Notes: generated from the letters alone by a model not told the origin. DNA of 64,000 nt from Gammaproteobacteria bacterium (GCA_002716945.1 PBCF01000002.1:78404-142403); one strand, 5' to 3'. Shown: positions 44,005 through 55,630, counted from the stretch's first letter. Program-made: numbers and translations.

Positions 44005-45378
44005 ATGATATTATTTGGAACGGATGGCATAAGAGGAAAATTTGGTAAATTTCCTTTAATTGAAAATGAAATTAGGAAAATTGGTTATTCTATAGCTTCT
44101 ATATTATTTCCTGATAAACCAGGCACTATTTACATTTCTAATGATGGTAGGGCGTCGGCTGATGATATTGAGACTGCCTTAATCGATGGAATTAATACAC
44201 ATGGATCTAAGACTATTTCTCTAGGAATGTTACATACTCCTGCATTGAGTGTAATTGTGAACACTTTGCAAGATAATTTATCTGCAGGCATACAAATTAC
44301 AGCTTCACACAATCCTTATCATGATAATGGTATAAAAATATTTAATTGTGATGGGCTTAAGATTTCCAGTAAATTAGAAAAAGATATAGAAGAATCTTTT
44401 GGAAAAACTTCAAATATTAAAAAATTAAAAAAAACTATTCAAAATTTAACCAATAGATCTGAAGAAAAAAAATACATAAAAATGGTACGAGATTATTTTG
44501 ATAAGAAAATTAAAAAAATTAATGTAAATCAAAATAAAAATATTTGTGTATTGATTGATTGCGCGAATGGCGCTACTTCAAAAATCATTAATAAGATTTT
44601 TGACAACAGCTGTTATAAGATAATTACTATTTTCGACAAACCTAACGGAAAAAATATTAATTATAACTGCGGATCAACAAACCCTCAATTTATAAGTAAT
44701 TATATAAATCATTTTAATACAACAAATAATACAAAAATTGATTTAGGTGTTGCTTTTGATGGTGATGGTGATAGAGCTATTTTTGTAACTAAAACTGGTA
44801 AAATTATTGATGGTGATGAAATTTTATTTGTACTGTCAAAATATAAAAAGGAACATGAAAATTATCATCAATCTGTTGTTGGTACGAATATGACTAATTT
44901 TGGAATACAATCTGAATACAAAAAATCTGAAATAGATTTTATTAAAACAGATGTTGGTGATAAATATGTACTTGAAGGCATGTTTAAGCATAATGCTCAA
45001 ATAGGTGGAGAATCATCTGGACATATTATTATTTCAGACTTTATTGATATACCTGTTGGTGATAGTATTCTAACACTCATTAATATCCTATATATTTTAT
45101 ATGTTTTAGAAATTTCTTTAGATAATCTCGTTAAAAATATAAAAAAAACACCAAGTAAATTAATAAATATACCGGTTAAAGATAAATTAAAATTTATGAA
45201 AAATAAGCACAATAAGGAAATTACTAATATTTTAGAATCTAAAATTAAAGGTCATGGCAGGATTCTGTTAAGATCGTCAGGAACTGAAAATTTAATTAGA
45301 TTATTAGTTGAACACCCAGATGAAAAACAAATAGATTCTCTTATAGATTATTTTTGTGATAATATTATTAAGACATAA
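44005..45378 (+). CDS. glmM: Phosphoglucosamine mutase
   Basis: Interconverts glucosamine-6- and -1-phosphate on the way to UDP-GlcNAc, feeding MurA and LPS. It is 457 residues. LFGTDGIRGKFG opens the protein, the phosphoserine is in ITASHNPYHDNGIK, the metal loop is AFDGDGDRAIFV, and GGESSGHIIISD and LLRSSGTENLIRLLVE follow. Several internal poly-lysine stretches reflect the AT-rich genome. tpiA follows after 3 bp. Confidence 0.97.
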   Translation: MILFGTDGIRGKFGKFPLIENEIRKIGYSIASILFPDKPGTIYISNDGRASADDIETALIDGINTHGSKTISLGMLHTPALSVIVNTLQDNLSAGIQITASHNPYHDNGIKIFNCDGLKISSKLEKDIEESFGKTSNIKKLKKTIQNLTNRSEEKKYIKMVRDYFDKKIKKINVNQNKNICVLIDCANGATSKIINKIFDNSCYKIITIFDKPNGKNINYNCGSTNPQFISNYINHFNTTNNTKIDLGVAFDGDGDRAIFVTKTGKIIDGDEILFVLSKYKKEHENYHQSVVGTNMTNFGIQSEYKKSEIDFIKTDVGDKYVLEGMFKHNAQIGGESSGHIIISDFIDIPVGDSILTLINILYILYVLEISLDNLVKNIKKTPSKLINIPVKDKLKFMKNKHNKEITNILESKIKGHGRILLRSSGTENLIRLLVEHPDEKQIDSLIDYFCDNIIKT

Positions 45379-45381
45379 ACT

Positions 45382-46155
45382 ATGAATAGAAAAATAATCA
45401 TTGCTGCTAATTGGAAACAAAACGGCACATCAAAATCTTTAAATAAGCTGGCTTCTAGTATCATAAAAGGTATAAACAAAACAACAAGAAAATGTGAAAT
45501 AGTTTTATTACCTCCATCAATATATGTAAATGAGATTAAAAAATTATTAGAAACAAAAAAACCATACAATGTTTTTTTAGGAATACAAAATATTTCTCCA
45601 TATAATAATGGAGCTTATACAGGAGAAATATCTATTAGTATGGCTAAAGAATTGCAATGTAAATTCTGTATCATAGGACATTCTGAAAGACGTATCATAT
45701 TCAATGAAGATCAAATATCTCTTGCAAAAAAACTTACTCTTGCCATTGAAAATCAAGTGAAAGCTATTTATTGTGTTGGAGAAACTTTATCAGAATTCCG
45801 GAAAAACATGACTAAAAAAATTATAAATAATCAATTAAAACAAGGATTAGATAGATCTTTAAAATTACTTCGAAAAAATCCAGAAAAATTAATAATTGCT
45901 TACGAGCCAGTCTGGGCTATTGGGACTGGTAAAAACGCAAGTGAAAAAGATATAGTTAATACCCACAAATATATAAGGAAAATTTTATTTTCAATGTTTG
46001 GGACTTTATCTGAAAAGATTAGAATTATTTATGGTGGTAGTGTAAATAATAAAAACGCCAATACTATACTTAATTTAAATGATGTAGATGGTGTTCTAGT
46101 AGGGGGAGCCTCATTAAATGCTAAAAAATTTGTTGAAATTTGTTCATCAATCTGA
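45382..46155 (+). CDS. tpiA: Triosephosphate isomerase
   Basis: Interconverts dihydroxyacetone phosphate and glyceraldehyde-3-phosphate. It is 257 residues with AANWKQNGT (active lysine), CIIGHSERR (active histidine), IIAYEPVWAIGTGKNAS (active glutamate) and IIYGGSVNNKNA with VLVGGASL for phosphate binding. Position between glmM and secG is conserved in proteobacteria. Confidence 0.97.
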   Translation: MNRKIIIAANWKQNGTSKSLNKLASSIIKGINKTTRKCEIVLLPPSIYVNEIKKLLETKKPYNVFLGIQNISPYNNGAYTGEISISMAKELQCKFCIIGHSERRIIFNEDQISLAKKLTLAIENQVKAIYCVGETLSEFRKNMTKKIINNQLKQGLDRSLKLLRKNPEKLIIAYEPVWAIGTGKNASEKDIVNTHKYIRKILFSMFGTLSEKIRIIYGGSVNNKNANTILNLNDVDGVLVGGASLNAKKFVEICSSI

Positions 46156-46167
46156 GTAAATAATGTC

Positions 46168-46491
46168 ATGCAAACTATAATCTTAAGCATACATATAATT
46201 CTTGCGATATCGCTTATAATATTGATACTCGTTCAACATGGCAAGGGAGCTGATGCCGGAGCTGCTTTTGGAGCCGGTGCTTCATCAACTGTTTTTGGAG
46301 CACGTGGCAATGCCACATTTTTAACTAAAATAACAACACTTATAGCTTTAGTATTTTTTGTAACAAGTTTATCATTGGCATATTTTGCATCAAACAAACC
46401 ATCTACTGAAAGCAGTATTATTGATAGTCAACTAGAAACTGAACAACAAAATAAAAAATTATCTAACGATAAAATTAAAGATCTTCCATAA
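46168..46491 (+). CDS. secG: Protein translocase subunit SecG
   Basis: Small inner-membrane subunit of the SecYEG channel. It is 107 residues, with two membrane helices (about 3-22 and 54-73) separated by the family loop LVQHGKGADAGAAFGAGASSTVFGARGNA, and a polar tail. tRNA-Leu begins 4 bases after the stop, so one transcript likely contains both. Confidence 0.95.
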   Translation: MQTIILSIHIILAISLIILILVQHGKGADAGAAFGAGASSTVFGARGNATFLTKITTLIALVFFVTSLSLAYFASNKPSTESSIIDSQLETEQQNKKLSNDKIKDLP

Positions 46492-46495
46492 TTTT

Positions 46496-46577
46496 GCCGA
46501 TGTGGTGGAATTGGTAGACACGCTGTCTTGAGGGGGCAGTGGCGCAAGTCGTGCCGGTTCGAGTCCGGCCATCGGCA
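46496..46577 (+). tRNA. tRNA-Leu (anticodon GAG)
   Basis: Acceptor arms GCCGATG (46496-46502) and CATCGGC (46570-46576) pair perfectly, discriminator A follows. The anticodon stem CTGTC/GGCAG encloses TTGAGGG, giving anticodon GAG. A long type II variable arm fits leucine. The T-arm is GCCGG-TTCGAGT-CCGGC. The 3' CCA is not encoded (ATTTT follows). secG-tRNA-Leu is a conserved linkage. Confidence 0.96.
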
Positions 46578-46579
46578 TT

Positions 46580-47161
46580 TTACGGAACAATCCAATCACC
46601 GACGAATGAATTCTCTTTATTAAAAGATACACGTCTATGACCAGAACTAGATAAATATAACCACTCTATACTTTGTATATTTATATTTATTAATGAAAAA
46701 TTTTTATTAGCTTTATTTTCTGTATTTTTCTTAATGCTCTTTGGGTTTTTTATACGTGTACCAGGTTTTTCATCATACATATAACAATCACGCGCATCCT
46801 GACTCATATTCTTCCAAATTGTATGACAGATATCTACATCATTAAAAATTAAAGCCTGGCCAGAGATTCTAATTTGTATTTTTTTATTTTTGCTATAAAA
46901 AAGTCCTTCTACATTCGAGTTTTCTTTGATTTCATTAATTTTATTAGAATAATTATTTGTATGAAAAGAAATAGATAACTCTTTTTTGCTACAACTTCTT
47001 AACACTACTGTTCTAACTGCACTTCTTTTACCGTCGGTTGTTGCTAGAGCGAATGTGTGAAAGTCAGAAGATCTATTATTTACTCCTTCAACTAAACTTC
47101 GCCAGATTGTCTCGTAAATAATATTGATTTCATTATAGTGTTTAGGGTTTTCTTTTAACAT
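46580..47161 (-). CDS. Pyridoxamine-phosphate-oxidase-like FMN-binding protein
   Basis: A 193-residue split-barrel flavoprotein of the PNPOx-related group. Visible are FHTFALATTDGKRSAVRTVVLR (FMN phosphate contacts), LSISFHTNNYSNKINEIKENSNVEGLFYS and the C-terminal IEWLYLSSSGHRRVSFN. The C-terminal dimerisation part of true PdxH is not clear, so vitamin B6 synthesis is uncertain. It is on the minus strand between tRNA-Leu (2 bp away) and the nuo operon, an insertion in an otherwise plus-strand block. Confidence 0.75.
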   Translation of the reverse strand: MLKENPKHYNEINIIYETIWRSLVEGVNNRSSDFHTFALATTDGKRSAVRTVVLRSCSKKELSISFHTNNYSNKINEIKENSNVEGLFYSKNKKIQIRISGQALIFNDVDICHTIWKNMSQDARDCYMYDEKPGTRIKNPKSIKKNTENKANKNFSLININIQSIEWLYLSSSGHRRVSFNKENSFVGDWIVP

Positions 47162-47165
47162 TTTT

Positions 47166-47193
47166 TTGTCAGTTCAATTAAGTAATATATTAT
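47166..47193 (+). promoter_or_regulatory. Candidate promoter for the nuo operon
   Basis: TTGTCA (47166-47171) and TATTAT (47188-47193) with a 16 bp spacer, in the 150 bp gap before nuoA. It would give a leader of over 100 bases. The gap is so AT-rich that chance matches are likely; nothing else was recognised in it. Confidence 0.3.
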
Positions 47194-47311
47194 TCAAAAA
47201 TTTTTTAAAAAGATATTAAAAAACGTTTATAAAATAGCCATATCAAAGGATACAATAGCATAATATAGTATGTCTGAGCTTATTAGGATATACTTATGAT
47301 AGGAGAAATGA

Positions 47312-47668
47312 ATGCTGATAGAATACCTTCCAATACTAATTTTTTTAGTATTCGCATTAATCTTTGCCTCATTAATGATAAGTGTGGGGTTCGCTGCTGG
47401 ACCTAGTAATCCTGATTCAGAAAAAAACTCTCCTTATGAGTGTGGCTTTGATCCTTTTGAAGATTCTAGAATGAAATTTGATGTTAGATATTATTTAGTT
47501 GCAATCTTATTTATAATATTTGATTTAGAAATAGCTTTTTTATTTCCTTGGGCTGTTGTCATTCATGAAATTGGTTTAACTGGACTCTTAGCCATGGCAA
47601 TATTTTTATTAATTTTAACAGTTGGTTTTATTTATGAATGGAAAAAAGGTGCACTAGAATGGGATTAG
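47312..47668 (+). CDS. nuoA: NADH-quinone oxidoreductase subunit A
   Basis: Small membrane subunit of complex I near the quinone entry. It is 118 residues with three helices and the family motif [41 protein letters not shown] strong AGGAGA site (47301-47306) precedes the ATG. It opens the nuoA-N operon and overlaps nuoB by 10 bp. Confidence 0.96.
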   Translation: MLIEYLPILIFLVFALIFASLMISVGFAAGPSNPDSEKNSPYECGFDPFEDSRMKFDVRYYLVAILFIIFDLEIAFLFPWAVVIHEIGLTGLLAMAIFLLILTVGFIYEWKKGALEWD

Positions 47669-48141
47669 AAAATATTAATAAAGATGGATTTGTATTAGCT
47701 GACTCTGGAAGTTTATTTGATTGGGCTAGAACAGGATCTCTTTGGCCGATGACGTTTGGTCTGGCATGTTGTGCAGTTGAAATGATGCATGCAGGCGCTT
47801 CAAGATATGACTTAGATAGATTTGGAATGATTTTTCGACCAAGCCCAAGACAATCTGATGTGATGATTGTAGCTGGAACACTTGTAAATAAAATGGCTCC
47901 AGCCTTAAGAAAAGTCTACGATCAAATGGCAGATCCAAAATGGGTTATATCAATGGGTTCATGTGCGAATGGTGGTGGATATTATCACTATTCATATTCT
48001 GTTGTTAGAGGTTGCGATAGAATCGTACCAGTTGATATATATGTACCAGGTTGTCCACCCACAGCAGAAGCATTATTATATGGAATTTTACAGTTACAAA
48101 ATAAAATTAGAAAACAAAAAACAATACAAGTGAACAATTAA
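47659..48141 (+). CDS. nuoB: NADH-quinone oxidoreductase subunit B
   Basis: Carries cluster N2, the last iron-sulfur centre before quinone. It is 160 residues from ATG 47659; the longer frame at 47638 is inside nuoA and rejected. N2 ligands are the paired cysteines in [19 protein letters not shown] and [12 protein letters not shown]. nuoC follows after 11 bp. Confidence 0.97.
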   Translation: MGLENINKDGFVLADSGSLFDWARTGSLWPMTFGLACCAVEMMHAGASRYDLDRFGMIFRPSPRQSDVMIVAGTLVNKMAPALRKVYDQMADPKWVISMGSCANGGGYYHYSYSVVRGCDRIVPVDIYVPGCPPTAEALLYGILQLQNKIRKQKTIQVNN

Positions 48142-48152
48142 AAAAAACACTT

Positions 48153-48803
48153 ATGGAACAAAAAATTTTACAGCACCTATCAGATTATCTTGTCAAAGAA
48201 GATAATCAGGATATTTTTACCTGTACAGTTGAATCGAAAAATATAATTCATGTAATGTCGACATTGAAATATAATAAAGATTTACTTTTTAAACAATTAA
48301 CAGATATATGTGCGGTTGATTATATGCAATATGGTCAAGCGGAATGGACAACAACAGACGCAACATCAACTGGTTACAGTCGCGGTGTAAAATCTCAGAG
48401 TCACGGACGTATTAAGTTTAGTAATGATATTGAAGATGAAAGAATGACGAATAGATTTTGTATAGTTTATCATTTGTTATCTATTTCAAATAATTTTCGT
48501 ATTAGAATAAAAACGCACATAAAAAGCGATATACCTTCCATACCCTCCATCACGTCAATATGGGATGCTGCTGATTGGTATGAAAGAGAAGCCTATGATT
48601 TATTTGGTATATCTTTTGATGGTCATCCGGATTTAAGAAGAATTTTAACTGATTATGGGTTTATTGGACATCCCTTCAGAAAAGATTTTCCATTAATTGG
48701 GAATACTCAAGTTAGATATGATCCTGAATCAAAGAAAATTATATATGAACCAGTTGATATTGAGCCAAGAGTTTTAGTTCCAAAAGTTATAAGAGAGAAA
48801 TGA
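48153..48803 (+). CDS. nuoC: NADH-quinone oxidoreductase subunit C
   Basis: Peripheral-arm scaffold subunit, 216 residues, separate from NuoD (the two are fused in enterobacteria). The diagnostic stretch is [24 protein letters not shown], then [14 protein letters not shown] 4 bp overlap with nuoD suggests coupling. Confidence 0.96.
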   Translation: MEQKILQHLSDYLVKEDNQDIFTCTVESKNIIHVMSTLKYNKDLLFKQLTDICAVDYMQYGQAEWTTTDATSTGYSRGVKSQSHGRIKFSNDIEDERMTNRFCIVYHLLSISNNFRIRIKTHIKSDIPSIPSITSIWDAADWYEREAYDLFGISFDGHPDLRRILTDYGFIGHPFRKDFPLIGNTQVRYDPESKKIIYEPVDIEPRVLVPKVIREK

Positions 48804-50053
48804 AAGAATATCAGAATTTTACTATGAATTTTGGACCACAACATCCTGCTGCGCATGGTGTTCTCCGACTAATTTTGCAAATGGAAGGAGAAGTTATTAA
48901 AAACGCAGACCCGCACATTGGCTTATTACATCGTGCGACAGAAAAACTAGCAGAGTCAAAACCATACAACCAAACCATCGGCTATATGGATAGATTAGAT
49001 TACGTTTCTATGATGTGTAATGAACATGCATATGTTTTAGCCATAGAAAAAGCACTGGAGATTGATATACCTTTGCGTGCGAAATATATTAGAGTTCTTT
49101 TTGATGAAATTACAAGAATACTCAATCATTTACTATGGCTAGGCGCGCATGCGTTAGATATTGGTGCGATGTCTGTTTTTTTATATGCTTTTCGTGAAAG
49201 AGAAGATTTAATGGATTGCTATGAAGCTGTATCAGGAACAAGAATGCATGCTACGTATTATCGTCCAGGTGGTGTTATTCGTGATCTACCTTCTCAAATG
49301 CCAAAATATGAAAAATCGTCACTCAAGGACAACAATGAAATAAAAAATTCAAATTATAACAGAGAAGGAAGTTTGCTAGATTTTATAGATAGTTTCATTG
49401 AAAGATTTCCTGAATGTGTAGATGAATATGAGAATTTATTAACAGACAATCGAATTTGGAAACAACGCACTGTAGGTATTGGTGTGGTTGAGCCTGATAG
49501 AGCTGTTGAACTTGGTTTCACTGGACCGATGTTGCGTGGTTCTGGTGTCAACTGGGATTTAAGAAAGATGAACCCATATGAAGTATATGATGATTTAAAA
49601 TTTGATATACCCATAGGAACGAAAGGCGACTGTTATGATAGATATTTAGTTAGAATTGAAGAAATGAGGCAATCTATAAAATTAATAAAACAGTGCGTTA
49701 ATTGGTTAAGAGAAAATAGTGGCCCTGTTATGATTGATGATGCAAAGTATGCTCCGCCCGATAGAGAAAAGATGAAATCAGAGATGGAGTCTCTCATACA
49801 TCATTTTAAAATTTTCAGCGAAGGCTATTGTATTCCGAAATCCGAAGTATATGCATCTGTAGAAGCACCTAAAGGCGAATTTGGTGTTTTTTTAATTTCT
49901 GATGGGGCTAATAAACCATATCGTTTAAAAATACGTGCACCAGGTTTTCCACATTTAGCATCATTAAACGAAATGTCTAAAGGACATATGCTGTCAGATG
50001 TTGTAGCTATTATAGGAACACAAGATATTGTATTTGGAGAAATTGATCGATGA
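48800..50053 (+). CDS. nuoD: NADH-quinone oxidoreductase subunit D
   Basis: Forms the quinone pocket with NuoB; related to the large subunit of NiFe hydrogenases without the metal. It is 417 residues: [45 protein letters not shown] and the C-terminal [18 protein letters not shown]. It overlaps nuoE by 4 bp. Confidence 0.97.
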   Translation: MKEYQNFTMNFGPQHPAAHGVLRLILQMEGEVIKNADPHIGLLHRATEKLAESKPYNQTIGYMDRLDYVSMMCNEHAYVLAIEKALEIDIPLRAKYIRVLFDEITRILNHLLWLGAHALDIGAMSVFLYAFREREDLMDCYEAVSGTRMHATYYRPGGVIRDLPSQMPKYEKSSLKDNNEIKNSNYNREGSLLDFIDSFIERFPECVDEYENLLTDNRIWKQRTVGIGVVEPDRAVELGFTGPMLRGSGVNWDLRKMNPYEVYDDLKFDIPIGTKGDCYDRYLVRIEEMRQSIKLIKQCVNWLRENSGPVMIDDAKYAPPDREKMKSEMESLIHHFKIFSEGYCIPKSEVYASVEAPKGEFGVFLISDGANKPYRLKIRAPGFPHLASLNEMSKGHMLSDVVAIIGTQDIVFGEIDR

Positions 50054-50547
50054 ATGATATTAATAATAATTTTTTTAATAATGAAACTTGTTCAATGATT
50101 GAAAATATTAAAAAAAAATTTCCTGAAGATAGAAAAAAGTCATCAATCATTGAAAGTTTATTAATATTACAGAAAAACAACAATGGATACTTGACAAAAG
50201 ATATCATTACGTCTTTGGCTAAGTATCTTAAAGTGGAAGAAATTGATGTTTATGAAGTTGCAACATTCTATTCTATGTTTAACACAAAACCCGTCGGTAT
50301 AAATACTATATCAGTATGTACAAATGTATCCTGCATGTTAAGAAATGCGGATAATATATTGAATCATATAGAAAATAAACTTGGCATAAAAGTTGGAGAG
50401 ACAACCAAGGATCAAAAATTTTTTTTGAAAGATGAAATAGAATGTTTAGCAGCTTGTAATGGTGCACCAATGATGCAAGTTAATCATAAAAATTATGAGA
50501 ATTTAACTATTGAGAAAGTTGATAAAATACTTGAGGAATTCGAATGA
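50050..50547 (+). CDS. nuoE: NADH-quinone oxidoreductase subunit E
   Basis: Thioredoxin-fold subunit carrying [2Fe-2S] cluster N1a. It is 165 residues, with the four cysteine ligands as VCTNVSCML (CxxxxC) and [11 protein letters not shown] (CxxxC). It overlaps nuoD and nuoF by 4 bp each. Confidence 0.96.
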   Translation: MNDINNNFFNNETCSMIENIKKKFPEDRKKSSIIESLLILQKNNNGYLTKDIITSLAKYLKVEEIDVYEVATFYSMFNTKPVGINTISVCTNVSCMLRNADNILNHIENKLGIKVGETTKDQKFFLKDEIECLAACNGAPMMQVNHKNYENLTIEKVDKILEEFE

Positions 50548-51812
50548 CTCTGATTTGCACCGAGACATACAGCAAACAAGAACCTGCTAGTTTAGAAACT
50601 TATCTAACATTAGAAGGTTATCAAGCATGGCAAAAAATATTAAATAATAAAATCTCAAAGTCTGAAATAATAAATCAAATTAAAGAGTCAGGTTTACGCG
50701 GAAAAGGTGGAGCGGGGTTTTTAACAGGTTTAAAATGGTCATTTATTCCAATAAGCGATGAACAAAAATATTTAGTTTGCAACTCCGATGAAAGCGAACC
50801 TGGAACTTGTAAGGATCGAGATATTTTAAGATACAATCCACATGCAATCATTGAAGGGATGTTAATAGCTTCCTATGCAATAGGAGCTTCTGTAGCTTAT
50901 AATTATTTGCGTGGTGAATTTTTAGATGAACAATGGAAGGTTTTTAATAAAGCATTAGAAGAAGCATACCAAAAAGGATATGTGGGAAATAATATTTTAT
51001 CAACTGGACTAACAATTAATATTTTCCCAGTATTAGGAGCTGGAGCATATATTGTAGGAGAAGAAACCGCAATGCTTGAAGCTATTGAAGGTAAGAGAGG
51101 AATGCCTAGAATTAAACCACCTTTCCCCGCCATCAAAGGACTTTTTGCAAAACCAACTATCATTAATAATACAGAAACGTTAGCGACAGTACCAAAAATT
51201 ATTTTGAAAGGAGCTGAATGGTATAAAAGCTTAGGAATAAATAATGGCGAGGGAGTAAAAATCTTTTGTATGAGCGGAAGTGTACAAAAACCAAATAATT
51301 TTGAAGTGCCACTTGGAACTCCATTTTCTAATTTATTAGAGATGTCCGGAGGTGTCTCTAATAACTCTAAACTTAAGGCTGTAATTCCTGGGGGATCATC
51401 TGTCCCTGTAGTAAAAGGAGAACTTATGTTAGATACAAACATGGATTATGATTCCATACTTAAAGCTAATTCTATGTTGGGATCAGGAGGAGTTATAGTA
51501 ATGGATGAAACTATTTGTATGGTAAAAGTTTTGCAAAGAATTTCACGATTTTATTATGGGGAATCTTGTGGTCAATGTACACCATGCAGAGAAGGGACAG
51601 GGTGGCTATATAAAATTTTAACAAACATTATTGATGGTAATGGAACGATAAATGATCTACACGAATTAGAACGTATAGCTGGTTTAATAGAAGGACATTG
51701 TATTTGCGCACTTGGAGATGCTGCGGCACTTCCTGTTAAAAGTTTTCTTAATAATTTTTGGGATGAATTTGAATATTATATTGATAATAAAAAATCTATG
51801 GTTGTAGGATAA
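50544..51812 (+). CDS. nuoF: NADH-quinone oxidoreductase subunit F
   Basis: NADH- and FMN-binding subunit where electrons enter, also holding [4Fe-4S] cluster N3. It is 422 residues: GLRGKGGAGFLTGLKW (FMN), CNSDESEPGTCKDR, GAGAYIVGEETAM and the cluster site ESCGQCTPCREGTGW with a later cysteine in HCICALGDAAALP. The last base overlaps the nuoG ATG. Confidence 0.97.
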   Translation: MTLICTETYSKQEPASLETYLTLEGYQAWQKILNNKISKSEIINQIKESGLRGKGGAGFLTGLKWSFIPISDEQKYLVCNSDESEPGTCKDRDILRYNPHAIIEGMLIASYAIGASVAYNYLRGEFLDEQWKVFNKALEEAYQKGYVGNNILSTGLTINIFPVLGAGAYIVGEETAMLEAIEGKRGMPRIKPPFPAIKGLFAKPTIINNTETLATVPKIILKGAEWYKSLGINNGEGVKIFCMSGSVQKPNNFEVPLGTPFSNLLEMSGGVSNNSKLKAVIPGGSSVPVVKGELMLDTNMDYDSILKANSMLGSGGVIVMDETICMVKVLQRISRFYYGESCGQCTPCREGTGWLYKILTNIIDGNGTINDLHELERIAGLIEGHCICALGDAAALPVKSFLNNFWDEFEYYIDNKKSMVVG

Positions 51813-54121
51813 TGGAAATATTTATTAATAATAAATCATATACAGCTGAAGATGGCGAAACAATTATCCAAATAGCAGATAAATTTGACATACATATTCC
51901 TCGTTTTTGCTACCATAAACATTTATCAATCGTTGCAAATTGCAGAATGTGTTTAGTAGATATAGAAGGATTTAAATTTGCTCAACCAGCCTGTTCTACC
52001 TTAGTTCAAGATGGTATGAAAATAAGTACGCAATCAGCTAAAACTAAAAATGCCCAAAAATCTACAATGGAATTTTTATTAATAAACCATCCATTAGATT
52101 GCCCTATATGCGATCAAGGTGGTGAGTGCGAACTTCAAGATGTATCACTAGAATATGGGGATGACCATTCAAATTACATGCAATTTAAAAGAGTAGTAGT
52201 TGATAGAGATGTTAGTCCATTAATTTCAACTGATATGACTAGATGTATTCATTGTTCTAGATGTGTCCGTTTCGGAGAGGAAGTTGCGGCAACTAAAGAG
52301 CTTGGTTTGCTTGATAGAGGAGAGAACATGAAAATTGATTCTTTTATTGAAAAAAATATTGATTCTGAATTATCCGGAAACATGATTGATTTGTGTCCGG
52401 TAGGAGCATTAAACAACAAACCTTATCGCTATTCAGCCAGAACTTGGGATCTATCTCAAAAAAAAGGAATATCGCCTCATGACTGTATTGGATCAAATAT
52501 TTTTTATCATATTTATAATAATAAAATAGTAAGAGCTGTCCCTGCTGAAAATGAGAATATAAATCAAACTTGGCTGTCTGACAGAGACAGGTTTGGATAC
52601 GAAGGTATCTATGCAGAAGATAGATGTAAACGTCCTATGATTAAAAAGAATGAAAAACTATTAACATGTGATTGGGATACAGCTATCAAAACACTAAATC
52701 AAAATCTAAACACACTAAAGAATGAAAAAAAATTAGATTCACTTGGATGTTTAATATCACCTCAATCAACCTGCGAAGAATTATATTTATTTCAAAAGGT
52801 TTTCAGAGAATTTGGTGCAAACAATATAGATCACAGAACGATAGAAAAAGATTTTGATTATCAGCAAGATTACCCAGTTATGCCTACACTTGGTTGTGAT
52901 ATTAAAGATCTTGAGGCATATGATAATGTGATATTGGTAGGCGTAAACATTAAAAAAGAATTTCCTATATTATCTGTTAGAATGATTCAAGCGCAAAATA
53001 AAAAAACGCAATTTTTTAGTATTAATTTTCAATCATCAAATGAAGATTTTAATCCTGCAATTAGTTTAGCTCTTAGAAATGATCAATTAAGAGAATTTCT
53101 AGATTACTTGTCTAACAAAACAAACAAACCAAATTATATTGAAGAGAAAATGTTTCATTATATATTTAAATATATAAAAAGTAATAAAAAAAATCTAATA
53201 GTTATAGGTCCTTCAATAGGTCAATTACCAAATCAAACAGAAATATTATATTCATTAAATCAATATTCTAAGAAAATTAATGCCGATTTTGGTTATTTAA
53301 CTGAACATTGCAATAATACGGCTTCATGGTTACTTGGCGTTTTACCTCATAGATTACCATTAGGTAAACGCGTTGATAAAGAAGGACTGAACGCTTATCA
53401 AATGATAGAGAAAAAATTATCAAATTATATATTTTATAATCTAGAACCAGAATGTGATTTTTGGAATAATGACTTAGTTGAAGATGCACTTAAGACATCT
53501 AAAATGAATGTATTTTTTTCATCTTTTATGACTCCTTTTATCGCTAAATATGCAGATATAGTTTTACCTATATCAACTTTCGCAGAAACTCATGGTAGTT
53601 TCATCAATATCGAAGGTAGTTATCAAGCTTATAAGCAAATAATAAGACCAAAGAAAGAGATAAAATTAGGATGGGAAGTTTTAAACAACTTATTATTTAT
53701 AAATGGTGCTAATAATTATACTTTTGATACTTTGCAAAATGAAATAAAAAATAATATACAAGACTTTGATGTAACAACTAATAATAATTTTAAATTATCG
53801 AATCAACCTCTCAAATATATACAGAAAGATATATTCAAATTTACACTTCGTAACACATATAATACAGATCAAATTGTAAGGAGATCAAAATCTTTACAAC
53901 AAACACGAACAGGTAAATTAAAGAATATCTTATTGTCTAATGATTTGTTTAGTTCTCATAAGAAAGGCTATTTAGAATTTATCGATAAAGATAAAAACAT
54001 AAAATCTGAATTGTATAATAGTGATCAATCATTGCCGCATAATACGATTGCATATCAATCATATAAAATTGGAGATGCTTTTGTTGGAGCACGAACTGGA
54101 ACCGTGAAAATTAAATCTTAA
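51812..54121 (+). CDS. nuoG: NADH-quinone oxidoreductase subunit G
   Basis: Largest peripheral subunit, 769 residues. The ferredoxin-like N-terminus has [2Fe-2S] ligands (CYHKH, CRMC), then [18 protein letters not shown] and [10 protein letters not shown] with DLCPVGAL for the [4Fe-4S] clusters. The remaining two thirds are a molybdopterin-oxidoreductase-like fold without recognisable cofactor ligands. It is shorter than E. coli NuoG, as in many non-enteric proteobacteria. nuoH starts 1 bp after the stop. Confidence 0.96.
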   Translation: MEIFINNKSYTAEDGETIIQIADKFDIHIPRFCYHKHLSIVANCRMCLVDIEGFKFAQPACSTLVQDGMKISTQSAKTKNAQKSTMEFLLINHPLDCPICDQGGECELQDVSLEYGDDHSNYMQFKRVVVDRDVSPLISTDMTRCIHCSRCVRFGEEVAATKELGLLDRGENMKIDSFIEKNIDSELSGNMIDLCPVGALNNKPYRYSARTWDLSQKKGISPHDCIGSNIFYHIYNNKIVRAVPAENENINQTWLSDRDRFGYEGIYAEDRCKRPMIKKNEKLLTCDWDTAIKTLNQNLNTLKNEKKLDSLGCLISPQSTCEELYLFQKVFREFGANNIDHRTIEKDFDYQQDYPVMPTLGCDIKDLEAYDNVILVGVNIKKEFPILSVRMIQAQNKKTQFFSINFQSSNEDFNPAISLALRNDQLREFLDYLSNKTNKPNYIEEKMFHYIFKYIKSNKKNLIVIGPSIGQLPNQTEILYSLNQYSKKINADFGYLTEHCNNTASWLLGVLPHRLPLGKRVDKEGLNAYQMIEKKLSNYIFYNLEPECDFWNNDLVEDALKTSKMNVFFSSFMTPFIAKYADIVLPISTFAETHGSFINIEGSYQAYKQIIRPKKEIKLGWEVLNNLLFINGANNYTFDTLQNEIKNNIQDFDVTTNNNFKLSNQPLKYIQKDIFKFTLRNTYNTDQIVRRSKSLQQTRTGKLKNILLSNDLFSSHKKGYLEFIDKDKNIKSELYNSDQSLPHNTIAYQSYKIGDAFVGARTGTVKIKS

Positions 54122-54122
54122 A

Positions 54123-55151
54123 ATGCAAACACTACATAGTCTATATAATATTTTAGTTGATATAATTTTAATTGTAATACCATTATTTTTAATTGTTGCT
54201 TATGTAACATATTCTGAAAGAAAAATTATTGGTTTTATGCAAGCTAGATTGGGTCCTTCAAGAGTAGGTCCATATGGATTATTACAACCAATTGCTGATG
54301 TCATCAAGTTACTATCTAAAGAAATTATTATTCCATCAGGAGCAAACAAAAATATCTTTATAACGGCACCAATAATAATGCTTGTCCCATCTCTCCTAGT
54401 GTGGTCGGTTATACCTCTATCTGAAACATTTGTTTTAGCAAACATAAATGCTGGAATTTTATTTATTTTGGCTTTTACTTCTTTAAGTGTGTACGGTGTT
54501 ATTTTAGCTGGATGGTCTTCAAATTCTAAATATGCATTTTTAGGATCAATGAGATCTGCAGCCCAAATTATTGCTTATGAAATTGCGATGGGATTTGCAT
54601 TAGTAGGAGTTCTAATGGCAGCTGGAAGTCTTAATTTACAAGAAATCATACTTTCTCAAAGTGGAGGTTTTTTCCATTGGTATTGGTTACCTTTATTTCC
54701 ACTTTTCATAATTTATTTTATTGCCGGTGTTGCTGAAACAAACCGAGCACCATTTGATGTATCTGAAGGAGAATCAGAATTAGTAGCTGGTTTTCATGTA
54801 GAATATTCTGGCATAACTTTCGCCTTATTTTTTTTAGCTGAATATATGAATCTAATATTGATAAGTATTTTAGCAAGCATAATGTTTTTTGGTGGATGGT
54901 TGTCACCTTTTCAAGGCACTTGGTTAGAAATATTTTTTGATTGGGTTCCTGGCTTTATATGGTTGTCTTTAAAAACTCTTATTTTTATATTTATTTTCCT
55001 TTGGTTAAGAGCAACATTGCCAAGATACAGATATGATCAAATTATGAGATTAGGATGGAAAGTTTTTCTGCCAATTACGTTAATTTGGATTTTTTTTGAA
55101 GGTATCATGATATATTACAACATTGAACCATGGTTTAGTTATGTTAAATAA
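54123..55151 (+). CDS. nuoH: NADH-quinone oxidoreductase subunit H
   Basis: Membrane subunit joining the peripheral arm to the proton pumps and lining the quinone channel. It is 342 residues with about eight helices; [45 protein letters not shown] and [21 protein letters not shown] are hallmark blocks. It overlaps nuoI by 11 bp. Confidence 0.97.
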   Translation: MQTLHSLYNILVDIILIVIPLFLIVAYVTYSERKIIGFMQARLGPSRVGPYGLLQPIADVIKLLSKEIIIPSGANKNIFITAPIIMLVPSLLVWSVIPLSETFVLANINAGILFILAFTSLSVYGVILAGWSSNSKYAFLGSMRSAAQIIAYEIAMGFALVGVLMAAGSLNLQEIILSQSGGFFHWYWLPLFPLFIIYFIAGVAETNRAPFDVSEGESELVAGFHVEYSGITFALFFLAEYMNLILISILASIMFFGGWLSPFQGTWLEIFFDWVPGFIWLSLKTLIFIFIFLWLRATLPRYRYDQIMRLGWKVFLPITLIWIFFEGIMIYYNIEPWFSYVK

Positions 55152-55623
55152 TATTAAATCTATTTTAAAAAGTTTTTTTCTTTTAGAAATTTTTAAAGGT
55201 TTGTCTATCACAGGTAAAAATTTATTCAAAAAACCTATAACAGTACAATACCCAGAAGAAAAAACACCACAATCACATAGATTTCGAGGCTTACATGCTC
55301 TGCGAAAATATCCTAATGGAGAAGAAAGATGTATTGGCTGTAAATTGTGCGAGGCCGTATGTCCTGCTCTAGCAATTACTATTGATACAGAAATGCGAAA
55401 AGATGGAACAAGAAGAACAACCAAATATGATATTGATTTATTTAAATGCGTCTATTGTGGATTCTGTGAAGAATCTTGTCCAGTTGATGCAATTGTTGAG
55501 ACAAAAATTTTTGAATTTCACTTTGAAGACAAAAATGAAAAAATTATTACAAAAAAAGAATTGTTAAAAATTGGCGATTTGTATGAAAAAGAAGAAATCA
55601 AAGATAGAGCAAACATAAACTAA
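55141..55623 (+). CDS. nuoI: NADH-quinone oxidoreductase subunit I
   Basis: Ferredoxin-type subunit with two [4Fe-4S] clusters, N6a and N6b. It is 160 residues from ATG 55141, ligands [12 protein letters not shown] and [12 protein letters not shown]. The longer frame at 55123 would sit deeper in nuoH and is not needed. nuoJ follows after 7 bp. Confidence 0.96.
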   Translation: MLNNIKSILKSFFLLEIFKGLSITGKNLFKKPITVQYPEEKTPQSHRFRGLHALRKYPNGEERCIGCKLCEAVCPALAITIDTEMRKDGTRRTTKYDIDLFKCVYCGFCEESCPVDAIVETKIFEFHFEDKNEKIITKKELLKIGDLYEKEEIKDRANIN

Positions 55624-55630
55624 ATATATT

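Noticed and set aside
50903..51442. Minus-strand frame of 179 codons opposite nuoF
   Set aside because: Antisense to highly conserved NuoF sequence within a single operon; no independent support.
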